Source of the DNA: Rariloculus sp965263005
GTDB taxonomy: Bacteria > Pseudomonadota > Gammaproteobacteria > Steroidobacterales > Rariloculaceae
Direction: 5' to 3'
Assembly (NCBI RefSeq): GCF_965263005.1
Contig: NZ_OZ253579.1
Location: 3,224,001-3,288,000 of the forward strand
DNA length: 64,000 bases
Under the pieces are notes generated by a model that was given only the letters and a program-made list of their open reading frames with translations, did not search any database and was not told the DNA's origin. The position numbers and the translations under genes are program-made. Positions 52,335-60,418 of this stretch are shown piece by piece; position 1 is the stretch's first letter, and each line of letters starts with the position of its first letter.

Positions 52335-52497
52335 GTTGAACGCCGGTTTCATACACCAAATTTGGGGTTTCGACTTTGCCGCCGTGTCGCGTCCTCGCGA
52401 AGCAGGCGTTTCGTTGAAGGTCAACTTCTAGGCACGCTCGAAAGAACTCCTACCTGGCGCTGGCGATTCGAAAGGATCGTCAGCGTTTTCTTGCGCG
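52335..52497 (+). repeat. Duplicated 3' end of TonB receptor 1 with its terminator
   Basis: About 163 bp nearly identical to 47577-47740: the last 34 codons of the receptor (from LNAGFIHQIWGF to LKVNF, TAG), the intergenic GGCACGCTCGAAAGAACTC and the terminator hairpin (52458-52490). Only a few bases just before the hairpin differ. No start or upstream part is present. It is much closer to receptor 1 than receptor 2 is, so the copying is recent. Confidence 0.9.
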
Positions 52498-52588
52498 CCA
52501 GGCATGGCGTGCAGCGCCGCCCAGTAGGACGCGATGCATTCGCTAGTAGGCCACTGGTTTGAGGTCATCTCCCCAGCGGCCCCTCGTC

Positions 52589-52622
52589 GAACCGTGCATG
52601 CGGTTCTCCCGCACACGGCTTT
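52589..52622 (-). ncRNA. Orphan group II intron domain V
   Basis: On the minus strand, AGCCGTGTGCGG-GAGA-ACCGCATGCACGGTT folds into the domain V shape: a lower stem beginning AGC, a 2-nt bulge on the 3' side, an upper stem and a GNRA-like loop, followed by CGACGAGGGGCC. This is the most conserved part of bacterial group II introns. No intron-encoded reverse transcriptase is present nearby, so this is a remnant of a lost retroelement. Confidence 0.6.
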
Positions 52623-52802
52623 CCGACTGCCTTCTTCCGGCCGATGAGTTTGGCAGCATGATCATGAACGGCGGTGTCCTCCATGAATCTGGTGCCGGGC
52701 TGTCCAATGATCGGGGTCCACTTCCAAGCTTGAAGCTGACCGCTTGACACACCGCGAAGGTTAGTCATATTGTTAGCCAACTCCAACCCAAGGAACCCAG
52801 CG

Positions 52803-53036
52803 GTGACTATCGTTAACGTCCATCAGGCCAAGACCCAACTATCGCGTCTGCTCGCGCAAGTCGAGAGCGGCGAGGAAGTGGTGATTGCCCGCAACGGCAA
52901 GCCGGTGGCGCGCCTCATGCGTGTCCAGAAGCAGGGCAAACCGCAATTCGGCTCATGGAAGGGCCGGATATCCGTCGCCGACAGTTTCTTCGACCCGCTG
53001 CCGGAAGAGGAGTTGGCTGCTTGGGAGGGTAATTGA
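52803..53036 (+). CDS. Type II antitoxin, Phd/YefM family
   Basis: 77 residues from GTG 52803, with AAGGAA upstream; an earlier in-frame ATG at 52770 adds non-homologous residues. The N-terminal TIVNVHQAKTQLSRLLAQVESGEEVVIARNGKPVARLM is the Phd/YefM DNA-binding fold, and the C-terminal FDPLPEEELAAWEG is the toxin-neutralising tail found in PIN-partnered antitoxins. It ends 3 bp before the toxin start, the usual tight pair. It should repress its own operon with the toxin. Confidence 0.92.
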   Translation: MTIVNVHQAKTQLSRLLAQVESGEEVVIARNGKPVARLMRVQKQGKPQFGSWKGRISVADSFFDPLPEEELAAWEGN

Positions 53037-53039
53037 GCA

Positions 53040-53426
53040 TTGCGGCTCCTGCTGGATACGCATGCGTTCCTATGGTGGCTTGTCGGCAGCGACCGATTGC
53101 CCGTCGTCGCCCGCCACGCCATCGGTGACGAAGCCAACGAAAAACTGGTCAGCGCAGCCTCAGCGTGGGAGATCGTCACCAAGCACCACCTTGGCAAGCT
53201 TCCGGACGCCGGAAAACTTGCGGATGACGTTACCGGCGCCATCGCCGGCGAAGGTTTTGAAGACCTGCCAATAACCGTGGAGCATGCCGCGCGAGCCGGC
53301 GCCCTGCCGGGACCTCATCGCGACCCCTTCGACAGAATGCTCATCGCCCAGGCGCTTGCCCGCAACCTCGTTCTCGTCTCCAATGAGACCCTCTTCGACC
53401 GGTACGGCGTGCGCCGCATCTGGTGA
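53040..53426 (+). CDS. PIN-domain toxin (VapC-type ribonuclease)
   Basis: 128 residues from TTG 53040, with GGAGGG about 11 nt upstream inside the antitoxin gene. The PIN active site is visible: Asp6 in LLLDTHAFLWW, the Glu in AASAWEIVTKHHLGKL, and the Asp pair in PHRDPFDRMLIAQA, ending with LVSNETLFDRYGVRRIW. The H-x-D-P-F-D-R pattern is that of the Phd-partnered VapC-like subgroup. It is a Mg-dependent RNase; the target RNA cannot be told from sequence. Confidence 0.92.
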   Translation: MRLLLDTHAFLWWLVGSDRLPVVARHAIGDEANEKLVSAASAWEIVTKHHLGKLPDAGKLADDVTGAIAGEGFEDLPITVEHAARAGALPGPHRDPFDRMLIAQALARNLVLVSNETLFDRYGVRRIW

Positions 53427-53566
53427 CCCGGACGCTGCCCAGCGGTCGCGCAGCAGGTGCTCCAAACCGAGCGCAAGCGCTTGTTCGCTACCGCCGAACG
53501 GGAACTGGCGGGGCATTTTGGTGTGGGGACAACCCACACTACGAAGCAGCGCGCGCGAACCGCCGA

Positions 53567-54457
53567 TCAGAGCGTCTCGAGCACCTGTGCGATAGCGTCG
53601 GTACCCTGCGCCGGCGCCATGATGTGCGCGCCCGCGACTCCGTTGATCTTACGCAGGCCCCGTATGAGCTCGACGCAGATCCGCCGTCCCTCGGCGCGCG
53701 GGTCGGCGGCGCTCTCGAGTCGCTTGATGGTCTCATCCGGCACATGAACGCCGAACAGATTGTCGTTCATCCACCTCGCGGACTTCGCCGATCTGATCGG
53801 CCCGACGCCGATAATCACGCCGAGACGGCCGGTGATGCCGTCTTCCTGCAGGCGGCCGATATATGCGCGCGCGACATCGAGATCAAAGCAGAACTGCGTC
53901 TGAATGAATCCGGCTCCGGCATCAGCCTTGGCGAGCAGCCATTTCGACTCCCATTTCGCGTCGGGCATCCTCGGCACATCCGCGCCGCCGATGAAGAACT
54001 CGGGAGGCGGCTCGATCTTGCGCCCCGACGGTAATCGGCCGGTGTCGCGCATATCGCGGGCGAGCGTCATGAGTTCCGAGGACTCCATGTCAAACACGGG
54101 CTTGGCATCGGGTTGATCTCCGAAGCTCGGATCGTCGCCGCGCAGAACCAGGACGTTGTGCACGCCCTGAGCCGATGCGCCAAGCAGGTCTCCGGCGAGC
54201 GCAATGCGGTTGCGGTCGCGGCAGGTGACCTGCAGGATCGGCTGGAAGCCGTTTTGGGCCAGTAGCGCGGTCGCTGCGAAACTGCTCATCGCCGTTCTTC
54301 CGGCGGCCGCATCGGTGATGTTGATTGCGTCGACCCCGCCGCGCAGTTGCGCCGCCTCATCGAGCAGGCTCGATGCGCCGCCCGACAGCGGCGGCACGAT
54401 CTCGGCGGTGATAACGAATTCCTTGTTGGCGATGCTGTCCTGCAGTCTCGTCGACAT
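53567..54457 (-). CDS. Methylenetetrahydrofolate reductase-like protein
   Basis: 296 residues, the size of bacterial MetF. KEFVITAEIVPPLSG carries the Glu that acts as general acid in MetF; DAINITDAAAGRTAMSS, QVTCRDRNRIALAGDLLGASAQGVHNVLVLRGDDPS (FAD-binding Arg-Gly-Asp), and FIQTQFCFDLDVARAYI are family motifs. It reduces 5,10-methylene-THF with a flavin cofactor, or is one of the MetF relatives serving C1 demethylation. It is divergent in sequence from classic MetF in the C-terminal part. A O-demethylation role with lignin aromatics is possible but unsupported by neighbours. Confidence 0.82.
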   Translation of the reverse strand: MSTRLQDSIANKEFVITAEIVPPLSGGASSLLDEAAQLRGGVDAINITDAAAGRTAMSSFAATALLAQNGFQPILQVTCRDRNRIALAGDLLGASAQGVHNVLVLRGDDPSFGDQPDAKPVFDMESSELMTLARDMRDTGRLPSGRKIEPPPEFFIGGADVPRMPDAKWESKWLLAKADAGAGFIQTQFCFDLDVARAYIGRLQEDGITGRLGVIIGVGPIRSAKSARWMNDNLFGVHVPDETIKRLESAADPRAEGRRICVELIRGLRKINGVAGAHIMAPAQGTDAIAQVLETL

Positions 54458-54538
54458 CTGTTCTTGCCCCTAATCGTTTAAGGAGTGGATGATCCCGGAA
54501 TCGGGTTTTGATCGGCCGCGCATTGCTGCTGCGCGTAT

Positions 54539-55441
54539 TCAGTCGGCCGACGCAGCTTGATCGCTCAACTCCGCGTATACGACCGGAAGGAACAGGCGGT
54601 GATCCGGAGCGCCCCAGATCTCGTCGAACCCACGCGTTGGCCGCGCCTCGATGACCTCGTCGAGCGTCTTGCCGTCGCCGACAAGCTCCGCGACCCGCTG
54701 CCCGACCGTCACGAGCATGTCCCGGTAAGCCTGTAATTGTCGGCGGTCGGCCACGCCCCCAACACCGGGGATGATCCTCGTGCTCGCGTCCGCTCGCGCC
54801 ACCGCGATGTCGGCGGCCTCGATGAAGCCGGCGAACGTGCCGCCGGCGATGACCGGATAACGGCTCGGGCCATAGAGATCGCCAAGGTGCAGAACGTTGG
54901 ATGTCTCGTAATGCACGATGCTGTTGTCGTTAGAGTGTGCCGGCGGCGCGTGGAAGATGCTCACGCGCTCGTCGCCCAGGTGAAGCGACAGGCCGCCGCC
55001 GTCCGGGAACGTCAGCACGGGCAGCGCCTCGTCGGCGGACGGCGGTCCGCCGCGTTGACCGGCGGCCAGCACTTGCCTGATCTCCTCGTGGCCGACGATC
55101 GTCACACCGAGTGTGCCGAAGTTCTCGTTGCCGTCGGTATGGTCGGGATGGACGTGGCCGTTGACGAGAAACCGGATGCCCCCGCCGGCAAGCTCGTCGG
55201 CGATGGCGATGATTTCGTCCGTCACCTCCTGGCTCTTGCTGTCGACGAGCAACGCCCCGCTCGATGTGACCAGCAGGCTACTGTTCGCGCCGCCCCCGCC
55301 GGACAGCATGTAGACGTCGCCCGCAACGTGTTGCGCTTCGACCGGCGTGCCGGCTCCGCTCAGCGTCTGAGCGTGGGCGCAGGCGGCAGCGAGCGCAAGC
55401 ACGACGCCGACGGCCGGGGAATATGAGCCATGTCTTGACAA
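54539..55441 (-). CDS. Exported MBL-fold hydrolase
   Basis: 300 residues from a TTG at 55441, with GGGAGAG just upstream. The open frame extends to 56074, but that part is antisense to the DUF6152 gene's frame and is not homologous. Signal peptide GVVLALAAACAHA. MBL motifs: ANSSLLVTSSGALLVDSKSQ, the zinc site NGHVHPDHTDGNENF, PPAHSNDNSIVHYETSNVLHLGDLY and a C-terminal helix. The His-x-His-x-Asp-His order (HVHPDH) is kept. Substrate unknown. A DUF6152 gene lies upstream on the same strand. Confidence 0.83.
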   Translation of the reverse strand: MSRHGSYSPAVGVVLALAAACAHAQTLSGAGTPVEAQHVAGDVYMLSGGGGANSSLLVTSSGALLVDSKSQEVTDEIIAIADELAGGGIRFLVNGHVHPDHTDGNENFGTLGVTIVGHEEIRQVLAAGQRGGPPSADEALPVLTFPDGGGLSLHLGDERVSIFHAPPAHSNDNSIVHYETSNVLHLGDLYGPSRYPVIAGGTFAGFIEAADIAVARADASTRIIPGVGGVADRRQLQAYRDMLVTVGQRVAELVGDGKTLDEVIEARPTRGFDEIWGAPDHRLFLPVVYAELSDQAASAD

Positions 55442-55596
55442 GATTCTCTCCCGAAAGGCGCTACAAACTGCGCCATTGTATTGCAGTACCTCGAAACGGC
55501 GCGCCGTCGTGCTGCGATTCGACCAACGGACCAAGTCCGCCTTGCGGCCCGTGCCCGCCCGGTTCGTGCGGTGCGCAGTCCGCACCCACCCGGATG

Positions 55597-56004
55597 CTAC
55601 GGCGGCGTTGTCGTATCGAACGACGACCCGGCGAATACCTCCCTGCCGTCGCTGAGCGTGACGGTCCGCGCGTTCGCGACGTTGTCTTCCGTCCGCGAGC
55701 GGAATCCCGTGACGGTAACTTCGGTGCCCGGTTGCAGCGAATCCCTGCGCCACCCTAACCGCATCAGCCCGTTCGGGGGACCGAGCTCGAGGTTCCAATG
55801 CACGATCTCGCCGTTCTCGTCGGGCGCGTCCACATACAGTCGTGCATGTGGATTCGTCCACTCGAGCAAAGTGACCGTACCGGTGATGGTAACCGTCAGG
55901 TTGCGATCGTATTCGGACAGAAAGGAGTGGTGCGGCACTGCCGGAGCGCCGGCCAGAATACAACCGCAACCGACTACTGCGGTGAGCAACGTCCGAACGT
56001 TCAT
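55597..56004 (-). CDS. DUF6152 family exported protein
   Basis: 135 residues with a signal peptide (TLLTAVVGCGCILAGAPAV) and the mature start PHHSFLSEYDRNLTVTITGTV, then WTNPHARLYVDAPDENGEIVHWNLELG and RLGWRRDSLQPGTEVTVTGF. This is the clearest DUF6152 pattern in the window. AAGGAGAGG precedes the ATG. It is divergent from the secreted-family gene at 56116, with a shared 110-bp promoter region. Function unknown. Confidence 0.9.
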   Translation of the reverse strand: MNVRTLLTAVVGCGCILAGAPAVPHHSFLSEYDRNLTVTITGTVTLLEWTNPHARLYVDAPDENGEIVHWNLELGPPNGLMRLGWRRDSLQPGTEVTVTGFRSRTEDNVANARTVTLSDGREVFAGSSFDTTTPP

Positions 56005-56115
56005 CGGGCCTCTCCTTAATGGTCTTGCGAAACGCTATGATAAGTGCGATGCAACACATCTGCCACGGTCGCACACGGGCGGCAGTGTTGCACGGCCCGC
56101 AGCACGGAGAAAGCT

Positions 56116-56925
56116 ATGAAGCACTGTTTCACGGTGGCGGCACTGGCCGCAGCGCTGCTCGCGGCGACGTCAGCGACAGCACAGTGGCCCCGCTACCCGA
56201 CGCCCGCTGTTCCACGGACAGCGGACGGGCAAGTCGATCTCGACGCGCCTGCGCCGCGAACCGCCGAAGGCTATCCCGATCTGTCGGGCCTCTGGCGCGT
56301 CGTAAGGAATTCGCAGAATGCCGACGCAGCGCCCGAGCCGCCGCCGGACGGCCCTCCGGTCGCGGGCTTCCGGGACGTCGCGGCAAACATCGAGGGCGGC
56401 TTGCCGTTGCAGCCCTGGGCACGCACGATGCTCGATGAGCGCGAGGCCGGCGGCAGCAAGGACAATCCCGAAGCGCATTGCCTGCCGATGGGCAACATGC
56501 AGTTTCACACTCAGGGCGCACCGCGCAGGTACGTGCACACACCGGGCATGATCATCATCCTTTACGAAGCAAGCATGGGCGTACGGCAGATCTTCAGCGA
56601 CGGACGGCCATCTCCCGATAACGATCCGCAGCCGTGGTGGTACGGCTACTCGACGGGCCGCTGGGACGACGACACATTCGTTGTCGTGACGACCCATTTC
56701 AGAGACGGCGAGTGGCTCGACATCATCGGCAGCCCGTTGACGGACGCGGCAACTGTCACCGAGCGGTTCACGCGGCCGAGCTTCGGACGGATGGAAATAG
56801 ACATCACCGTCGACGACCCGAGGGCCTATACCGAACCGTGGACTGTCCGCGTGAATCAGGAAATCATGGTCGACGAAGATCTTATCGAGTTCGTTTGCCT
56901 CGAGAATCAGAGATTCGGGCAGTAA
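56116..56925 (+). CDS. Secreted protein of the DUF6152-linked family
   Basis: 269 residues from ATG 56116, with ACGGAGAAAGCT upstream; the longer frame is non-homologous. Signal peptide ends SATAQ. Landmarks: RTAEGYPDLSGLWRVVRN, HCLPMGNMQFHTQGAPRRYV, the region IIILYEASMGVRQIFSDGR, WWYGYSTGRWDDDTFVVVTTHF, and VTERFTRPSFGRMEIDITVDDP. Same motif order as 17803 and 39598. It stands divergent from a DUF6152 gene, again pairing the two families. Function unknown. Confidence 0.82.
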   Translation: MKHCFTVAALAAALLAATSATAQWPRYPTPAVPRTADGQVDLDAPAPRTAEGYPDLSGLWRVVRNSQNADAAPEPPPDGPPVAGFRDVAANIEGGLPLQPWARTMLDEREAGGSKDNPEAHCLPMGNMQFHTQGAPRRYVHTPGMIIILYEASMGVRQIFSDGRPSPDNDPQPWWYGYSTGRWDDDTFVVVTTHFRDGEWLDIIGSPLTDAATVTERFTRPSFGRMEIDITVDDPRAYTEPWTVRVNQEIMVDEDLIEFVCLENQRFGQ

Positions 56926-57102
56926 GATCCAACGGCAGCGGACACCTGCCCTTTACGGGCGTGGCCGCGGTATGGCAGGCCGCATGTATCATTCGAACGG
57001 AGGACTTCGGTCCTTCTCTCTTTCTAACAGGTAAGACCGCATGGCGTAGCTCGCCGTGAGTGGCTGCGCGGTCGGGTTTCGTCGGAGTCGGGAGTCTCGG
57101 AT

Positions 57103-58095
57103 ATGGGTGTAATGATCGATGGGAAGTGGACGACGGATGAGGAAGCGTCGGCGCTCAAGTTCGCCGACGGGCGGTGGCAGCGCGACGCGTCGGTGATTCG
57201 CCATTGGGTGACGGCTGACGGCTCTCCGGGTCCGACCGGAGAAGGCGGCTTCAAGGCCGAGGCCGGCCGCTATCACCTGTTCGTCGCCTACGGCTGCCCC
57301 TGGGCTCACCGCACGCTGATTTTCCGCGTGCTCAAAGACCTCGGGGACAAGATTTCGGTTTCAATCGCGCTGCCTCGCCGGAGCGACCAGGGCTGGATCT
57401 TCGACACCGAAGGCGAATACAGCGACGGCTGCCTCGGCAAGCACGCGCTCTGGGAGGTCTACGCTGAAACCCATCCCGGCTACACGGGGCGCGTGACGGT
57501 GCCCGTGCTCTACGACAAGGAGACCGGGCGTGTCGTCAACAACGAGTCCTCAGACATCATCCGCATGCTCAACGGCGCCTTCGGCGAGGCCGGGGCGAAC
57601 GGCTACGACTTCTACCCCGAGGGGCTCGAGCCCGAAATCGACGCGCTCAACGAGCGGATTTACACGGACCTCAACAATGGCGTGTACCGGGCCGGTTTCG
57701 CACGCACTCAGGACGCCTATGAGGAAGCGTTCGATCAAGTGTTCGAGACGCTCGATTTCCTCGAAGATCGTCTCGAGCGGCAGCGCTACCTGTGCGGCGA
57801 CCGGCAGACGGAAGCGGACTGGCGGTTGTTCCCGACGCTTGCGAGATTCGACGTCGCGTATCACTACGCGTTCAAGTGCAATCTCCGGCGCCTGATGGAT
57901 TATCCGAACCTCTGGCCCTACACGCGCGACCTCTATCAGTCGCCGGGCATCTCAAGGACCGTGAAGCCGGACCTTTACAAGCATGGCTACTTCTCGATCA
58001 GCGAGCTGCGCAATCCGCTCGGCATCGTGCCCAAAGGCCCGCTCGTCGACTTCACCGTTCCGCATGATCGCAAGCGTCTGGCCGCGAGCGCCTGA
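57103..58095 (+). CDS. Glutathionyl-hydroquinone reductase (ECM4/YqjG type GST)
   Basis: 330 residues, the usual length. The active-site motif VAYGCPWAHRTLIFR places Cys65 as the nucleophile; GRVTVPVLYDKETGRVVNNESSDIIRMLN, GVYRAGFARTQDAYEEAF and RYLCGDRQTEADWRLFPTLARFD are conserved in the family, together with YPNLWPYTRDLYQSPGI. The enzyme removes glutathione from glutathionyl-hydroquinones. It is a natural partner of reductive dehalogenase-type GSTs such as the LinD-like protein at 20005. Single gene; the 3' end runs into a short repeat. Confidence 0.92.
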   Translation: MGVMIDGKWTTDEEASALKFADGRWQRDASVIRHWVTADGSPGPTGEGGFKAEAGRYHLFVAYGCPWAHRTLIFRVLKDLGDKISVSIALPRRSDQGWIFDTEGEYSDGCLGKHALWEVYAETHPGYTGRVTVPVLYDKETGRVVNNESSDIIRMLNGAFGEAGANGYDFYPEGLEPEIDALNERIYTDLNNGVYRAGFARTQDAYEEAFDQVFETLDFLEDRLERQRYLCGDRQTEADWRLFPTLARFDVAYHYAFKCNLRRLMDYPNLWPYTRDLYQSPGISRTVKPDLYKHGYFSISELRNPLGIVPKGPLVDFTVPHDRKRLAASA

Positions 58096-58133
58096 CCGCA
58101 ATTGCATGACCGCAAGCGCCTGAGCGCGAGCGC
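58063..58133 (+). repeat. Two-copy imperfect tandem repeat at a gene end
   Basis: CATGATCGCAAGCGTCTGG-CCGCGAGCG (from 58063, last codons of the reductase) is repeated as CATGACCGCAAGCGCCTG-AGCGCGAGCG from 58105, outside the gene, with further CGCAATTG fragments between and after. It looks like slippage duplication of the gene's tail. Confidence 0.6.
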
Positions 58134-58337
58134 ATGACAAGCGCAATTAGCCGCAGGCGACCGTCGGCGGCACTCTGACGCCGGGCGTCTGACTGCGAAG
58201 GTGTGGTCGGATCGGGATTCCGATAAGATCGCGTTTGAACTTCCAGGGGAAGCGAGCCGCGGCAAGCGTGGACTTTTCGCGTCGCACGACTTGAACGAAC
58301 ACATCGAACAACCACCTCGATTCGGAGGGCTGATGCC

Positions 58338-59018
58338 ATGAGAATGACCGGATTTACGATCGTTTCCGCCGCGCTGTCGATGCTCAGCTGGCAATCTGCC
58401 GGCGCGCAGGAAATGACGTTCTTCATCACGAGCGAAGGACCCGGCGACGGCGCCAATCTCAGCGGGATCGTCGGTGCCGACCAGCATTGCCAGCAACTCG
58501 CCGAGCAGGCGGGCGCCGGCGACCGGACCTGGCACGCCTACTTGAGCCAGAGTTCGCCGGCCGCGCCGATCGACGCACGCGACCGTATCGGCAAGGGACC
58601 CTGGTACAACGCCGGCGGAGTCATGGTTGCGCGCAACGTCGACGACCTGCATTCAGAAAGCAACAACATGACGAAGGAGACGATTCTCGACGAGAACGGC
58701 AACATCGTCAGTGGTTCGGGCGACGAGACGAACCGGCACGACGTCCTGACCGGCTCGCGGCGCAACGGTACGGCGTGGCCCTGGGGTCTCATCGACGTTC
58801 TGAACATGGACGGTGACAACCATCAACTGACCTGCGGCAACTGGACAAGCAACGACGAGAACGGGAGCGCCATGCTCGGCCACCACGACCGGAGCGGGTT
58901 CACCGGGTACTCGTCCTGGAACGCAGCGCATCCATCGGTCGGCTGCGGTCAGGAAAACCTGAGGTCCACGGGCGGCGACGGGCTGTTCTATTGTTTTGCC
59001 GTCAACACTACGCCCTAA
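58338..59018 (+). CDS. Secreted lectin-like protein (DUF1554-like)
   Basis: 226 residues; GGAGGG 8 nt before the ATG. Signal peptide ends QSAGAQ. The mature part reads MTFFITSEGPGDGANLSGIVGADQHCQQLAEQAGAGDRTWHAYLS, with later TCGNWTSND, MLGHHDRSGF, WNAAHPSVGCGQENLRSTGGDGLFYCFA. The order F-x-x-x-x-x-x-G-D-G-x-N-x-G-G-x-x-G-A-D-x-x-C and the paired Cys fit the DUF1554/endostatin-lectin-like exported family. Role unknown, possibly surface binding. It is the last gene before the integrase island. Confidence 0.72.
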   Translation: MRMTGFTIVSAALSMLSWQSAGAQEMTFFITSEGPGDGANLSGIVGADQHCQQLAEQAGAGDRTWHAYLSQSSPAAPIDARDRIGKGPWYNAGGVMVARNVDDLHSESNNMTKETILDENGNIVSGSGDETNRHDVLTGSRRNGTAWPWGLIDVLNMDGDNHQLTCGNWTSNDENGSAMLGHHDRSGFTGYSSWNAAHPSVGCGQENLRSTGGDGLFYCFAVNTTP

Positions 59019-59182
59019 CCGTCTCGAATACGCTCTAACCGACATAAGTACCTAAATATCAGTCGGTTAAACCATTATCGACGCGTCGTTCGCCGACGAC
59101 GCTACGCTTGTGCCGACACCAATTGTATTTCTAGTGTTGATTTTTCAGTTGACATTACCGGGCGATTCGCTATCCTTTTGGC

Positions 59183-60418
59183 ATGGAAACAAGCAAAGGG
59201 AAACGCACCGCGAAGGTCCGCCTGACGCTGACCAAGCGGTGCGTGGACGGACTTGAACCGACGGCCAAACCGTGGATCGCCTGGGACAATAAACTCACCG
59301 GCTTCGGAGTCAGGATTCAACCGTCGGGCACCAAGTCGTTCCTGGTCAACTACCGGGCCAATGGCGGCGGGCGCAACGCGGCCAACAAGCGTGTCGTGAT
59401 CGGGCGCTTCGGGCGCATCACCCCGGACCAGGCCCGCCGGCAAGCCCAGGCACTGCTCGGGCGCGTCGCCGCGGGCGGGGATCCGGCCAACGAACGGGCA
59501 AGGGCGCGGGGTTTGCCGACGTTGCAGGCAGCGTTCGAGGAGTACCTGGAGGCCAATCCGGGCCGGGCACCCGTGACCGTGAAGATTTATCGGCAGAACC
59601 TGAGAGTTTATCTGTCCGACTGGGTGAACCGATCCCTGGATGGCATTTCGCGCAAGGACGTGGAGGCGCGATTCAATCACCTCACCGAGAAGCGCGGCTG
59701 GTCCACGGCGAACCAGACGATGTCCATGCTGCGTTCGATTTTCCGGCGCCCGTGCGTGGACCACGAGGGGTTGAAAAACCCGGTGGAGCTGTGGCTGGCT
59801 GGGGGTGGCAAATTCCACCGCAAGCGAAGGCGACGGATCTCCGCCTCCGGCGAAGTGTTGCCGCGCTGGCGGAGGGGCATCGAGGCGGTGAGGATGCCCG
59901 CGGTTGCGCGCGATGTCCTTTGGGTCGGGGTCTACACCGGCATGCGCCTGGGGGAGATCACGTCGCTCCGGTGGGAGCGGGTGGATTTGAAGCGCCGCAT
60001 CCTGCGGGTGGACGAGACCAAGACCGGAGAAGTGCTGGAGTTGCCGATCACGCAGCAGCTGGCCGCGATCTTCGAGCGCCGGTGCGCCGATTGCGCGGAC
60101 GCGGAAAATCCGCCTTCCGGGTGGGTGTTTCCATCGCGGATGAGCAAGTCCGGGCACTTGCTGGACGTGCAACGCTTCCATGCCGGGATCGGTCGGGCGG
60201 CGGGCACGAAGTTCTGGTTCCACGGGCTGAGGAACAGTTTCATATCCGTGGCCGAGCGGGAGTTGCTGCTGCCGCGCTCGCTGACCAAGCGGCTAGTGAA
60301 TCACGCGCGCTCCGATGACGTCACGGAGGGTTATGCGGCGGATTGGACGGTCGAGCAACTTCGCGGGCCCGCACAGCAGGTCGCGGACCGGATTGAGGCG
60401 TTGATGCACGCGGGCTGA
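59183..60418 (+). CDS. Tyrosine recombinase / integrase
   Basis: 411 residues. The N-terminal RLTLTKRCVDGLEP...WDNKLTGFGVRIQPSGTKSFLVNYR is the arm-binding (DUF4102-like) domain; LQAAFEEYLEANPGRAPVTVKIYRQNL is the core-binding SAM-like domain; the catalytic part has the Arg in GVYTGMRLGEITSLRW, the His-x-x-Arg in FHGLRNSF, and the Tyr in VTEGYAADW. All major catalytic residues are visible, so it may be active. No tRNA gene adjoins; an inverted repeat (AACCGAC 59037-59043, GTCGGTT 59062-59068) lies upstream and could mark the attachment region. It should drive integration of the island to its right. Confidence 0.93.
   Translation: METSKGKRTAKVRLTLTKRCVDGLEPTAKPWIAWDNKLTGFGVRIQPSGTKSFLVNYRANGGGRNAANKRVVIGRFGRITPDQARRQAQALLGRVAAGGDPANERARARGLPTLQAAFEEYLEANPGRAPVTVKIYRQNLRVYLSDWVNRSLDGISRKDVEARFNHLTEKRGWSTANQTMSMLRSIFRRPCVDHEGLKNPVELWLAGGGKFHRKRRRRISASGEVLPRWRRGIEAVRMPAVARDVLWVGVYTGMRLGEITSLRWERVDLKRRILRVDETKTGEVLELPITQQLAAIFERRCADCADAENPPSGWVFPSRMSKSGHLLDVQRFHAGIGRAAGTKFWFHGLRNSFISVAERELLLPRSLTKRLVNHARSDDVTEGYAADWTVEQLRGPAQQVADRIEALMHAG

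Noticed and set aside
53423..53566. Small frames between the PIN toxin and the MetF-like gene
   Set aside because: They are short shadows of the flanking genes with no ribosome site or recognisable motif.
54539..56074. A 511-codon minus-strand frame as a single MBL protein
   Set aside because: Its first 211 codons overlap the well supported DUF6152 gene in another frame and are Arg-rich without homology.
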